A stretch of DNA of 64,000 nt from Paralichthys olivaceus (GCF_024713975.1 NC_091112.1:19006501-19070500), one strand, 5' to 3'. Shown: positions 1 through 10,159, counted from the stretch's first letter. A program made the numbers and translations. Notes: generated by a model from the letters alone, not told the origin.

Positions 1-319
1 ACTTGTGGTGAAGAATCCAGAGAATTATCCCTAAGGCTGCAATTAGACTAAGAAAGAGCCGCAAGTACTTTTTGGTGTAAAAGCTGTGAGACTCTCACTG
101 TACACTGCCTGCATAGCGCCACACAGCTGATGAAGTTAGCAACTACCTAGACAACAAAGTGGAGCTTTCAGCAGTTCAAGGGCCAGATATGACTCTCAAA
201 GTTTGGTGGAGATCAAAACAGAGCAATTTTAGAATATAGGACAAGATGGTGAATATCCCTTGTACATTTGAAGGTGTTCTGCACAGTTTAATATATTGAC
301 ATAATTTACCAAATACCAG

Positions 320-740
320 TAGACATATTGTATATCAAGCAGTCTAGTCATAGTCCACGATCAGCTGCCACCACAATTAGGATCCACCATCATAATCCAC
401 GATGTGGCCAAGGTCGCAGCCCTGGATCTGCGAGTGATAAGGCACTGGGACTCCGGGGAAGAAGTCAAGTCAGTAACAAGTATTGATGAGACATTAATTT
501 ATTTGATGTGATAAGGAGGGAGAAGAGGAAAGAGAAGCACCATGTGTCGTGTGTCCCTCGACATTCTAAACCTATAGCAGCAGATCTAAGACAAGCCTTG
601 ACCAGCTTTAACTATAAGCTTTATCATAAAGGAAGGTTTTCAGCCTACTCTTAAACGTAGAGAGAATGTCTGCCTCCTGAACTGAAACTGGGAGATTATT
701 CCACAGAAATATCATTACAGCGTCCGTTACTATGAAGCAT
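320..740 (-). mobile_element. LINE 3'-end fragment (L2/CR1-like)
   Basis: Blocks here recur in the minus-strand LINE pieces at 34805-35225 and 44380-44480, including the motif ccaccatcataatccacgat. Positions 615-690 match the start of the C-terminal LINE fragment at 21541-21610 (Lys-rich, Leu-Phe tail of ORF2 read on the minus strand). No open frame survives. The family assignment is by resemblance only. Confidence 0.6.
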
Positions 741-2634
741 ACCACAATGCCAAAAGGAAAATATTTGGTGAACTAAATATTCATTATAGTGCTGATTTGG
801 AAAAACAGCATCAGCTGTCACATGCCTGTTCTTGGTGAGAGGCCTAAGAAGAAATCCTGCGCACTGTTAGTAGAACTGCAGAAAAATTACACAATTAAGT
901 GATTTAAAAGTAAGATCTGACATTTTATCTTTGCCTTGTTGTATCAACAACTTTTCTCCATCTGTGTCTGCAAATCTTTCTGGGAATTTGGGGCCTTTAC
1001 CTGCAGTTTGACAGGAAGCAGAAAACACATGTCTCCTCTGCAGAACATTGGTGGTGAAAACACAGATGAGGTTTCTTTGCTTGGACCAATGACGAGGCAG
1101 AACTTTTACTGTTCATGGATGTTCACTGAGTCGTGCCTGAGGGCATGTGGGTCATCATTCCTGAAAGTCACCATTTCTGTTTGTCCAGACCTCGACACAA
1201 CGCTGCAGTTTTGTTTCCAAAAGTCTCAGAATCTAAAAATCTTAAAACTTGACTTGTACACACAAGGTTATACAAATATAACGCAAAACATTTTTCCAGT
1301 TTAACTGTATGTGTGGTGGAAAGCCACGTTTGCTTGAATAAAGAACATATAGTAGAAAGCAGTTGCTGCTGGAAGTGACACATTTTCCACCCAAGGAAAA
1401 AGTAAAGAAAATGAGTGCAGCTCAGTGAGTGACAAACACATTTTTTTAAAACCATGTTCAGTGGTGATTAAATGGAAAAGTGTCAGAGCATCGACCCACA
1501 GCGACGTTACACACCAAGAATGGAGCTGTTCATATGGTTGACCGCAGTTTTGAGAAGAAATGATTGACTCTGGTCATCTTTAAGGGACTGGCAGCATATT
1601 ATATTGATTTAGCACCAGTATCACCAAAACCGAGTCATTTTGTCCAGCACCATCTTTATGATCTATTTGACTCTAAGTGATCATAATTTACAAAGTGAAC
1701 ATCAGCTGTATTGATGAAGGCTTGAAACTAGAGACTGAGACATGAACTCCTTAAATGTTTACTGACTTTATAAATGAAGTGAAGATTGATTGTTGTCACC
1801 ATGACAGTTGATATTAAATCCTACACTCGGGTCCTTTTAATGAACGATCAAACAAAGACATGTAAATGTCATTGTCACTTCAGTCAGCACCTTTAATGCA
1901 TGTTACATTTCTGCTTCTATCACCTTGTCTTTTATCGTGACGATGAACAAAGAAGACAACAGAACAGAACAGACAAAATGAACTCTGCGTGTTTCATAGC
2001 ACTGCATATTCACCCCTACAAGCACATTGTATGAAACAAACCGCAAAGTAAAAAGTAACAGTGTTTAAAAAGTAAAACAGCACCAGGATGAGGGTCTGGG
2101 ACAGTCATTGGTGTAAAGAAGTTACTGTACATCTCCATCTGAGCCCATGATGTGTCCGACGAGGTTTGAGTTTAAATCCCTTTGAGATAACTTTGTATGA
2201 AATATGTATAACAGGTCTTGATTTGATGTGTGTTTTAAATTTATATACAGAAATAATATTCTAGCTTAACATGCTACAGCCATGCTAAAGCTGCAGCATT
2301 TATACAGTGAGTGCTTTGATATATCAATGTCAACAACATAGGACAACAGCTCTTTGATATAAAGCCTTGAAATAGATCAAAGCAGAATCATACTCAACAA
2401 CCATTAGTTGACGTCAGCTCCATGACATTCTTATGAAGACTTCTTTAAACCGCCACTGACGACTTCAGTAGACCAGTGCTTCGCAGCAAATATACTTTAC
2501 AACAACTCTGTACTTTTACAGATTTTAAAAGCAAACCTGTGTAAATAACTTAAATTAATTCAGCTCTTTGAATGTATCTGAAGTTAGAGTGGGACTGTGT
2601 TTTTACCTGTTATATGTATATTTATATTTTTCAG
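741..2634. other. No recognisable gene; upstream of the coiled-coil gene
   Basis: I see only short open frames here, none with a recognisable motif. A CRE-like tgacgtca lies near 2409, about 230 bases before the first recognised exon. It might belong to that gene's promoter or first intron, but no upstream exon could be defined. Confidence 0.4.
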
Positions 2635-2646
2635 GCACTTGGAAAA

Positions 2647-5168
2647 ATGAAGTCTGAAAGATCTCATGCCAGCTGCCCAATCATCCTGGAGGAAACTGGT
2701 TTAGCTGCTGAGAACGTTTTTCTAGCTGCTGAGAATGCTGTTCTAGCTCCTGAGAACGCTGTTCTAGCTCTTGGAAATGCTGCTCTAGCTGCTGAGAACG
2801 CTGTTCTAGCTGCTGAGATTGCTGTTCTAACCAGTGAGAAAGCTGCTATAGCTGCTGAGAAAGTTGCTCTAACTGCTAATAACAATACTCTAACTCCTGA
2901 GGTCACTGCTCTAGTTGATGAAAAAGCTGATCTAGTTGCTACGAAAGCTACTCTAACTGCTTCAAATGCTGCTCTGACTTGTGAGAACATTACTACAGCT
3001 CCTGAGATCGCTGTTCTAATTACTGAGACCACTGCTCTAGCTGATGAAGTGGCTGCTTTAGCTATTGAGAATACTGCGCTAACTCAAGAAAATAATTCTT
3101 TGGAGAGGATGCTGGCTGCTAAAAATGCAGCTCAGGCTGAAGACAATGCTGCAGCAAGAGCTGCTCTGGTAGAGCAAAAGACTGCACTGAAGTGGCAGAT
3201 GGACTATTTGGCCTCACTGCTGTGTAAGGCCACATTCGACTTGGCCGACAGGGAGAAGTCTCTGGAAACAGCAAGAGCCAGAGAGGAAGAGTTGGATAAG
3301 GAGAAGGAGCTGGAATCTCTGAAGGAGGTGAGAGAGGATCTGATAACCCAGATCAGGAAAACAGAGGAGGAGTTGTCTTATAAGCAGGATGACGAAAAAA
3401 TCCTGATCCAGCAGAACTCTGAGCTTCAGGTACGTTACATCAGATAATTTTAGATTGGAATTATATGGATTGCAGCTTTGTTTCATGTTATAGATTTTGA
3501 AGAAGAAGACAATGCTGACACTGATGTTTTCTCTTTTCATGAACTTGCAGACCAACTCGTACAAGGAGAAGGTCAAAAAGGAGAAGAAAGAGAAGAAGAA
3601 GCAGGAAAAGAAAGAGCAACTGGAGAGAGAGAAGAAGGAGAGAGAAGAACAGAAGAAGAGAGAGAAGAAGGAGAGAGAAGAACTGAAGAAGAGAGAGAAG
3701 AAGGAGAGAGAAGAACTGAAGAAGAGAGAGAAGGAGAAGAAGGAGAGAGAAGAACTGAAGAAGAGAGAGAAGGAGAAGAAGGAGAGAGAAGAACAGAAGA
3801 AGAGAGAGAAGAAGGAGAGAGAAGAACTGAAGAAGAGAAAGAAGGAGAGAAAAGAACTGAAGAAGAGAGAGAAGAAGGAGAGAGAAGAACTGAAGAAGAG
3901 AGAGAAGAAGGAGAGAGAAGAACTGAAGAAGAGAGAGAAGAAGGAGAAGAAGGAGACAGAAGAACTGAAGAAGAGAGAGAAGGAAGAAATATCTCATGCC
4001 ATCTACTCAGGACTCAGTCAAACCCTCTGCGCTGCCCTCCTGGAGAAAACTGCTCTAACTCCTGAGATCGCTGCTCTAGCTGCTGGGAAAGCTGCTCTTG
4101 CTGCAGAGAATGCCGCTCTAGCGCCTGACAGCGCTGCTCTAACTGCTGAGAACAATGTTCTAGTTGCTGAGAATGCTGCTCTTACTGCTGAGGGAGCTGC
4201 TCTAGCTGCTGAGAATGCTGCCCTAGCTTCTGAGAATGCTGCTCTAATTGGTGAGAAAGCTGCTCTAGCTGCTGAAAAAGCTGCTCTAACCGCTGAGAAC
4301 TTGATTCTAGCTGATGAGAGCGTTGCTCTAGCTGCAGAGATTTCTGCTATAACTGCTGAGATCCATACTCTAATTGTTGAGTCCAATGCTCTAATTGCTA
4401 CGAACATTGCTCTAACTGCTGTGAAGGCTGCTCAAGCTCCAGAGGTAACAGCTCTAACTGCTGAGAAGGCTGCTCTAGTTGCTGAGAAGGATGCTCTTGC
4501 TGATGAGAAGGAAGCTCTAAGTGGAGTAAGTAGTGTTCTGGAGAGGAAGCTGGCTGCTCAGAATGCAGCTCTGGCCGAAGACAAAGCTGCAGCAAGGGCT
4601 GCTCTGGCAAAACAAAAGACTGCACTGACAAAGCAGCTAGACTATTATGCCTCACTGCTGTGTCATGCCACACACGACTTGGCCGACAGGGAGAACTCTC
4701 TGCAAACAGTAGGAGCCAGAGTAGAAGAATTGGAGAAGGAGCTCGAAGATCTGAAGACGACAATGAAAGTAAAACAGGAAGCAAGATTCAAACAGAAACT
4801 AGATCAGGGAGACAAAGGAGAAGACGCAAAATTGATCCAGCAGAACTCTGAGCTTCAGGTACGTTACATCAGATCATTTTAGATTTTATATGGATTGTAG
4901 GGTTGTTTCATGTTTAGACTTTGAAGAAAATGCTGACATTATGTTTTCTCTGTCTTTTCAGGAACTCTCATTGAAGACCGACTCGTACAAGGAAAAGGTC
5001 AAAAAGGAGGAAAAGGAGAAGAAAGAGAAAAAGAAGCAGGAAAACAAAGAGCAACTGGAAAGAGAAAAGAAGGAGAAAGAAGAACTGAAGCAGAGAGAGG
5101 AGAGAGAAGAGAAACACATGAGGAAGCTGTTCCCGTGTTTTGTCATTAAAGGCTGGAACTCGTCCTAA
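2647..5168 (+). CDS. Alanine-heptad / charged-helix coiled-coil protein, 3 visible exons
   Basis: I do not recognise this gene; it resembles fish models named trichohyalin-like or golgin-like. Exons: 2635-3429, 3551-4858 and 4962-5168 (TAA/TAG-type stop at the end). Both introns are GT-AG and phase 0, so the three exons join in frame. The ATG at 2647 has an A at -3 and would give 765 residues, but the first exon is open back to its acceptor (AG at 2633-2634), so an upstream coding exon is possible. Exon 1 encodes 19 heptads of the type ALAAENA, then a conserved end (LERMLAAKNAAQAEDNAAA to SELQ). Exon 2 has a Lys/Glu/Arg region of 11-residue repeats, then 23 heptads and the same end. Exon 3 repeats the SYKEKVKKE start and finishes with a non-repetitive tail containing KLFPCFVIKGW. 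No signal peptide or membrane segment is seen. Expression is untested. Confidence 0.65.
2698..3096 (+). repeat. 21-bp coding repeat, 19 alanine-rich heptads (exon 1)
   Basis: Nineteen consecutive 7-codon units with consensus ALxAENA run without a single length change, then pass into SLERMLA. The units have diverged at third positions and at the E-N pair, so the array is old but its period has been kept. Confidence 0.85.
3641..3988 (+). repeat. 33-bp coding minisatellite, 11-residue charged repeats (exon 2)
   Basis: About ten units of consensus REELKKREKKE follow one another, with occasional KE insertions. The plus strand is almost purely purine. Long Leu/Phe/Ser-rich open frames on the opposite strand are a by-product of this composition and are not genes. 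Confidence 0.85.
4052..4534 (+). repeat. 21-bp coding repeat, 23 alanine-rich heptads (exon 2)
   Basis: Twenty-three uninterrupted 7-codon units run from ALTPEIA to ALSGVSS, with consensus ALTAENA. They are homologous to the exon 1 array and lead into the same LERKLAAQNAALAEDKAA end segment. Confidence 0.85.
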
Positions 5169-5505
5169 TCTCACGCTCCTTCCAAAATACTTGCCGCAGT
5201 CACAACATCTCATCCAGAAAGCTGTGTACTCCCTCACCAACTTCTCCCTTGTCAACCAGTTCTATTAAATTCATTTTAAACTTACAGAAATGTTGTATTC
5301 TGACTATAGATACTATAAATACTGTTGATGTTGATTGCGTTGCACGAGACGGTTTGAAAGAAGATCTTGACATGAGAGCAGGGGAGCAGAGGAGCAACAG
5401 CTATGTCCATCCACTCCATAATACGTAAATTGAATGTTAATTGCGTAGAAATTAATACGGGCTTCAACTTTGTTGGGATGTTATAATCACATTGTTGAGA
5501 TAGTA

Positions 5506-5511
5506 AATAAA
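5506..5511 (+). terminator. Candidate poly(A) signal of the coiled-coil gene
   Basis: This is a canonical AATAAA about 340 bases after the stop codon. A T/G-rich stretch follows. The assignment rests on position only. Confidence 0.45.
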
Positions 5512-6119
5512 CCAATGTGTTATAATGAGCTACACAAATGCTAAGCTGTCTCAGTCCTGCGTGTCTCTCATGAGGCAGCTCAAGTGCAGTCTTTTAAACC
5601 AGGAGGATCAATCAGCTAACAGCTCACATCTACACTGGTTGATCCTCTGGTACAGGTGAAGCTGCTCTCCCAGGCCCCTAACCTCCACAGTAATGTTATG
5701 TAATATATTTTCACTTCATTTTTGTTTAATGGGGTTCATCTTAATTACACCTCTGATGCTAAAACATCAACCACAAAGGAGACAGCACCTGGCTGGTGCA
5801 TGTTTGTCGCCATTTGTTGATGAGTCAAACATTCAATCTGTTTAGCTGCTAAATGTAAAGTAGAACATTACTGACTAACTCACCGCTGTGAGCATGTTCC
5901 AGATTTTGACTTACATCCATACTTTATTTTAATATTTTATCTTTCATTTCAGATATCTCTGATCCTGGAACCTGCGAACAACAACTTTTACTATTATTAC
6001 TATTATTTATTACAATATCTCAGTAATTAATTATAATATGAATTGTGCCTGTTATCAATAAAAATTAATAATCTTTACACTGTTGTTTACTTTTTAACTA
6101 GTCAAATATGATAATTGAT
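5512..6119. other. Intergenic, no gene seen
   Basis: There are no open frames with recognisable motifs. A TTA/TAT-rich stretch occurs near 5985-6040. The dispersed element described next begins around 6120. Confidence 0.4.
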
Positions 6120-6540
6120 GGCGCTCAAGTGTCCCTGGTCTTTCTCTCCCACCCCTCTCCCCTACTTCCCCCTCCCCACTATCCCTCAATCTTCTCTCCC
6201 CTCTTTTGCACTCATCTCTCCTCTCCTCCCCCGTTTTCTTTGCTCCCCCCAACCGGTCGAGGCAGATGACCGCCCACATTGAGCCTGGTACTTCTAGAGG
6301 TTTCTCTCTGTTAATGAGGGAGTTTTTCCTCCACAGTCGCTAAAGTGCTGCTCATTGTGGGAACTGTTGGGTTTCTCTATATTAATACGATTTTAAGGTC
6401 TTGACCTTTTTTGTAAAGTGCCTTGAGATAATGTAGATAGATATATAGATAGATTACTTTATTCATCACCAAAGGGAAATTAGGTAATGTATATTATGAT
6501 GTGGTGCTATACAAATAAAATTGAATTGAATTGAACTGAA
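6120..6540 (+). mobile_element. TTGAA-tailed SINE-like dispersed repeat
   Basis: It shares long blocks, in the opposite orientation, with the element at 9307-9747, including ccaaccggtcgaggcagatg and tgggaactgttgggtttctc. The 3' end reads ctatacaaataaaattg followed by ttgaa repeats. A roughly 55-base piece at 6432-6485 (GATA repeats, then actttattcatcaccaaagg) interrupts it. That piece looks like the tail of another retroelement in minus orientation, with taatgta on both sides. Confidence 0.75.
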
Positions 6541-6946
6541 TTATTGTCTTTACTTGTGAATGCTGATTACTGTTCAAACCAGTCAGTCTGGGTCTGCAGG
6601 TCTGGTTCAAGCTCTTCTGCACTTTGACATGAAGTCAAGATTATCAGTCCTCCTCCAAGTGTCATTTGGAAACCAAAACAAAAAGCTAACAGACAAAAGT
6701 CTGTAGAACAAAGTCCAAACAAAGAGATACAAGTATTCTAGTTGTAGCATATGTGACACCCACAAATGTATGGTCACAATTGTTGAGTTGTTTGAATTAT
6801 TGTGTATTTTTCTATGGAAAAGGCCAGATTTAAATGTGTTTTCTATATTGGTTTTAGTAAGGTGCGTTTCACAACTCCACCACAAGAGGGAGTATGACCA
6901 AAGGTGAGCGCCAGTTGTAGTAAGCTGTGTCAGGCTTCCCTCTCTT

Positions 6947-7020
6947 AAACAGAGGACTGCCTGCTGAATGAACACAACTGACGGCTCTTGTCTGTACTTT
7001 CCTGTACCAAACAGGTTAGT
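6947..7020 (+). repeat. Direct repeat, left copy
   Basis: The sequence around cagaggactgcctgctgaat is repeated at 7573-7643 with a few differences and an internal deletion of about 7 bases. The copies flank about 550 bases without recognised genes. Confidence 0.7.
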
Positions 7021-7572
7021 AATGAGTGTTAATGTATCACAATGTATCCTGAAGGACTTATAAAGCCTTCTTGATGTTGTGAGTAAAGTTTGAGCATTAG
7101 AGTTTCCTTTAGAGAAACTGTCGATGTTTTCATTTGGTTGTATAGAGCTCCAGAGCATTTCTATTTCATTTCATTAATTTGATTTAGATTAACATCGTTA
7201 ATTCATTGTACTGTGTTGATAAGGTAAAAATGTTAAATCTTATATCTTTGTATGGTAAAAAGACTGACGTTTGTTACTGTGAAGTCTGCATCATTGTGTA
7301 AAAATTGGGTAAAAGTGTTCAGGCATACAGTAGAGTAGGAAAGCTATGTCGAGCAAGCTGGGATATCTTTCGAGGCTGGTTGAAGCAGCATGGGGAAAAT
7401 GTGTGTTTGAGTGCACATTGTTTGTTTACAGTGATTGGTAGTTTCGTTGTTACAGGTAATGATATACAGAGATGTAGAAGTACCAGATTTATGTTATGCT
7501 AACAGTAATATGTCTGTTAATTTGTGAAGTTGTGTATTGGTGGATATTATGTTTAATATTAGCCTGTTATTA
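7021..7572. other. Spacer between direct repeats, no gene seen
   Basis: Short open frames only, with no motif I can assign. Confidence 0.35.
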
Positions 7573-7643
7573 AAAAACAGAGGACTGCCTGTTGAATGAA
7601 CACAACTGTTTGTACTTTTCCTGTACAAAACAAGTAACTCATC
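7573..7643 (+). repeat. Direct repeat, right copy
   Basis: Counterpart of 6947-7020. The duplicated upstream block of the BAX-like gene begins immediately after it. Confidence 0.7.
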
Positions 7644-7659
7644 CTGAGGCCTGTAACAC

Positions 7660-7929
7660 ATACGATCAGAAAAAAGCAGCTTTTACAACACAATATTAAA
7701 CGAGTGGAGGGTTATTAAAACTAAGAACTACTCAAATATATATTGTAGAAAAACAGAAAGTGGAACTGGTTCACAGAAACCCGCCTTTGGTGACTAATGA
7801 CTCATCTATCTCACAGACACACACAGCTCCGCCTACTGAACCGTCAAGGAAGAGGAAGTGTCACTGAAGAGAAGCGGAGAGAAGTTTCTCTTTAAGTATT
7901 TTTGTCTTAAAGTTTTTCACTTTTTAACC
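7660..7929 (+). promoter_or_regulatory. Upstream region of BAX-like copy A
   Basis: This block is shared with the pseudogene upstream region (10305-10576) and, in part, with copy C (13771-14003, reversed). It carries an AP-1-like pair (tgactaatgactcat, near 7792-7806) and a GC-box-like ctccgcc near 7829. Copy C lacks the AP-1 pair because its homology breaks at a CA-rich stretch. No TATA box is obvious. Any function is inferred. Confidence 0.4.
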
Positions 7930-8520
7930 ATGGCGTGTGATGGCTTGTCTGATGAGAGGATAGGAAAGGCCCTGATCAAAGATGTAATTGAGGAGGAACT
8001 GAAACACACAGCCTCAGACGACGTCCCGTCCCTCACCCTCTATACTGTGGAATTAAAGAATGAGGAGGACAAGCTTGTGGACCAGGTGAGCACATTGGTC
8101 CGCAAAATTGGTGACAAAATAAAGGATGACGTGGAGATCCGAGATGAAATAGACGGGCTTGCACGAGGCTTCAGGTGGGACAGATTTAACTCAGTGGCAA
8201 ACAAGGTGCTTGAGGATGGGATCACCTGGGAGAGGATTGCTGTGCTAATCTATGTTGCCAGCAAGTTGGCAGTCAGAATGGTGGAGGCTCATATGCCTCA
8301 GTCAGTGATGGAGATCCTGAAGTGCACCGTGGACTTTTTCAAAAAACATCTCCTTTCCTGGATTTTGCAACGAGGAGGATGGATCTGCAGCTTCTCAGAG
8401 CTGGCGGTGGCGTCCATGCAGACCGCGTCATCCATGAGCTCTGACAGAGGAGGCCTTGTCATCACCTTCTTCGCCGGCATAGCTCTCGGAGGCTTCATCA
8501 CCTGGAGACTGACCCGTTGA
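7930..8520 (+). CDS. BAX-like BCL-2 family protein, copy A (uninterrupted ORF)
   Basis: It encodes 196 residues starting at a good Kozak ATG (aaccATGG). BCL-2 family features occur in order: a BH3-like helix at about 53-68 (LVRKIGDKIKDD, with the Gly-Asp pair at 61-62); BH1 at 94-114 (EDGITWERIAVLIYVASKL); BH2 at 141-157 (LLSWILQRGGWICSFSE); and a C-terminal membrane anchor at 174-193, then Arg-Leu-Thr-Arg. Length and the BH1-BH2 pattern fit multidomain effectors of the BAX type, which permeabilise the outer mitochondrial membrane. A fish-specific relative such as bcl2l16 is equally possible. The usual NWGR Gly of BH1 is Glu here (TWER). Family BAX genes have several introns, whereas this ORF has none. 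Copy C differs by 7 substitutions and a 2-residue gap. Activity is not shown by sequence. Confidence 0.85.
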   Translation: MACDGLSDERIGKALIKDVIEEELKHTASDDVPSLTLYTVELKNEEDKLVDQVSTLVRKIGDKIKDDVEIRDEIDGLARGFRWDRFNSVANKVLEDGITWERIAVLIYVASKLAVRMVEAHMPQSVMEILKCTVDFFKKHLLSWILQRGGWICSFSELAVASMQTASSMSSDRGGLVITFFAGIALGGFITWRLTR

Positions 8521-8640
8521 CTCAGGGGCAGTTTGTTGGTGCAAACATTTTCAAAGAATTATTTTCTACTTTTCTAATTCTCTAGCAATTTCTCTGTAAA
8601 ACTGGAAAACTTGGGGGTGACAGCAATGACACTAGGGCTG

Positions 8641-8642
<2 letters not shown>

Positions 8643-8714
<72 letters not shown>
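8643..8714 (+). repeat. 72-base poly-G tract
   Basis: There are 72 consecutive G after gctgcc, in the 3' flank of copy A. At the equivalent place in copy C (about 13046-13052, reversed) the run is only 7 bases. It could be a real expansion or an assembly or sequencing artefact. Confidence 0.9.
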
Positions 8715-8716
<2 letters not shown>

Positions 8717-8948
8717 GGATTGTGAATGCTGATTACTGTTCAGACACTGTTCTGCACTTTGACATCATGTCAAGATTCTCAGTCCTCCTCCACCTGTTAA
8801 GACATGTCTGTCACACTTTAAAATGAGACTTTATAGTCACTGTGAAACTGATAAATGCTACTGTTCTAATATAACTGGAATGATTTACGGAACGGCTATT
8901 TTTCTATACATTGCAATACAAAATGGATGTTTTGTTTCAGTCTGATAA

Positions 8949-8954
8949 AATAAA
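8949..8954 (+). terminator. Candidate poly(A) signal of BAX-like copy A
   Basis: An AATAAA lies about 430 bases after the stop codon, within the block also present after pseudogene B. Assigned by position. Confidence 0.4.
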
Positions 8955-9306
8955 CATTTTAAAATAATATTTTGCTTTTCAATTTTTATACACATTGACC
9001 ACCAAATGCAGCACTGCACTATTTCAGTTGATAAACAATTCACATACCAAGATGTGATGTTTTCAGTGTCTTGATAGTTTGAGTCTGATAATAAAGTTAA
9101 GGTGATTTATAACCATATCTAATAATAAAGATAAAGCAGAAATGCTTGACAGCAGATTTGGAATTATGTCGTTATAGGCTGACAGAAACAATTGGAAGGC
9201 ACAAAAGCCATAGAGTGAAATAAAAGGATTTGTAGCTTACATATAAATAACTTGTCTTTCAAATGAGAAGAAGACCATGAAGCGTATTGTTCTCCTTTAC
9301 TAACTT

Positions 9307-9747
9307 TTCAATTCAATTCAATTTTATTTATATAGCGCCAATTCATAATTTACATTATCTCAAGGCACTTTACATTTAAAGGTCAAGACCTTAAAACAAT
9401 ATTAACATAGAGAAACCCAACAGTTCCCACAATGAGCAAGCACAGGCGACTGTGGAGAGGAAAAACTCCCTCATTAACAGGGAGAAACCTCTGGCAGAAC
9501 CAGGCTCAATGTGGGCGGTCATCTGCCTCGACCGGTTGGGGTGAGGAAAGAAAAGTAAGGGGGGAGGAAAGGAGAGATGGGTGGAAAGCGGGGGAGAGAA
9601 GAGAGAGATGAGGTGGAGAGAGAGAGACCGGTAACAATTTGGCACCATCAAAATCAAGGCTAACCATAACAATAACAATGTATAGATCTACAACATGACT
9701 AGATATATTAATGAATTGCTGAGTTCTTGTAATAAATGAAGACAATG
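9307..9747 (-). mobile_element. TTGAA-tailed SINE-like repeat with a matching empty site
   Basis: Its tail is at the low-coordinate end (ttcaattcaattcaatttta), and its body matches 6120-6540 in reverse. The duplicated flank after pseudogene B runs directly from ctaactt to gtgtctg at about 11193-11200, without this 441-base segment. That gives an internal empty-site comparison. No clear target duplication is visible. Confidence 0.75.
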
Positions 9748-9754
9748 GTGTCTG

Positions 9755-9793
<39 letters not shown>

Positions 9794-10061
9794 CCTTGAA
9801 ATTAAATTATGGATTTCAGAATCCATAAATATGTCAATAGTTCATTTCAGAAGTTGAAGTGCTGGTAATAATTTAATAGTGAAGCTCAAACATTCAACTG
9901 TATGGACATTGTGCACATTGGTGAGCATGTGTGTGTGAGTGTTTAATGTGACTCATCATCATCTATGTAGATTCATCGCTGTCACCCTCAAGTTTGCAAA
10001 AAAAAGTAGTGAGAAAACTTTTCGGCAAGAAGGTGTGTCTCAGAGTTAACTGTTCAATCTC
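9748..10061. repeat. Duplicated flank, copy 1
   Basis: This is nearly identical to 11198-11513. Its right end (ctgtcaccctcaagtt to caatctcc) resembles the 3' flank of copy C on the plus strand (13073-13190). It therefore looks like the 3' flank of a further minus-strand BAX-like copy whose coding part is gone. Confidence 0.65.
9759..9791 (+). repeat. (TG)n microsatellite
   Basis: A pure TG run. A shorter, interrupted version lies at the homologous position about 11209-11238. Confidence 0.9.
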
Positions 10062-10159
10062 CATAGTTTGCATGTAAAAGCCTAACACAAAGACCACTGT
10101 AAACATGTCAGTGGGACTGTTAGTTATATTTTTAAACTTTGGACAGAACCAGGTGACCA

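Noticed and set aside
2664..3032. Minus-strand alanine/arginine-rich frame opposite exon 1
   Set aside because: It mirrors the 21-bp heptad repeat. The plus strand has splice sites and the conserved ending.
3488..3997. Long minus-strand open frame rich in Leu, Ser and Phe
   Set aside because: It is the complement of the purine-rich charged-repeat exon, with no independent coding signal.
7858..7929. Upstream in-frame extension of BAX-like copy A
   Set aside because: It would need a GTG start. The ATG at 7930 has a good Kozak context and matches the start of copy C.
7930..8520. Processed retrocopy explanation for the intronless BAX-like gene
   Set aside because: No poly-A tract or target duplication is visible near the ORF, and upstream promoter-like DNA is shared by the copies. 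It cannot be excluded for the founding copy, so it is not claimed.
8611..8826. Open frame with a polyglycine core
   Set aside because: Produced only by the 72-base G run. The equivalent sequence at copy C has no such frame.
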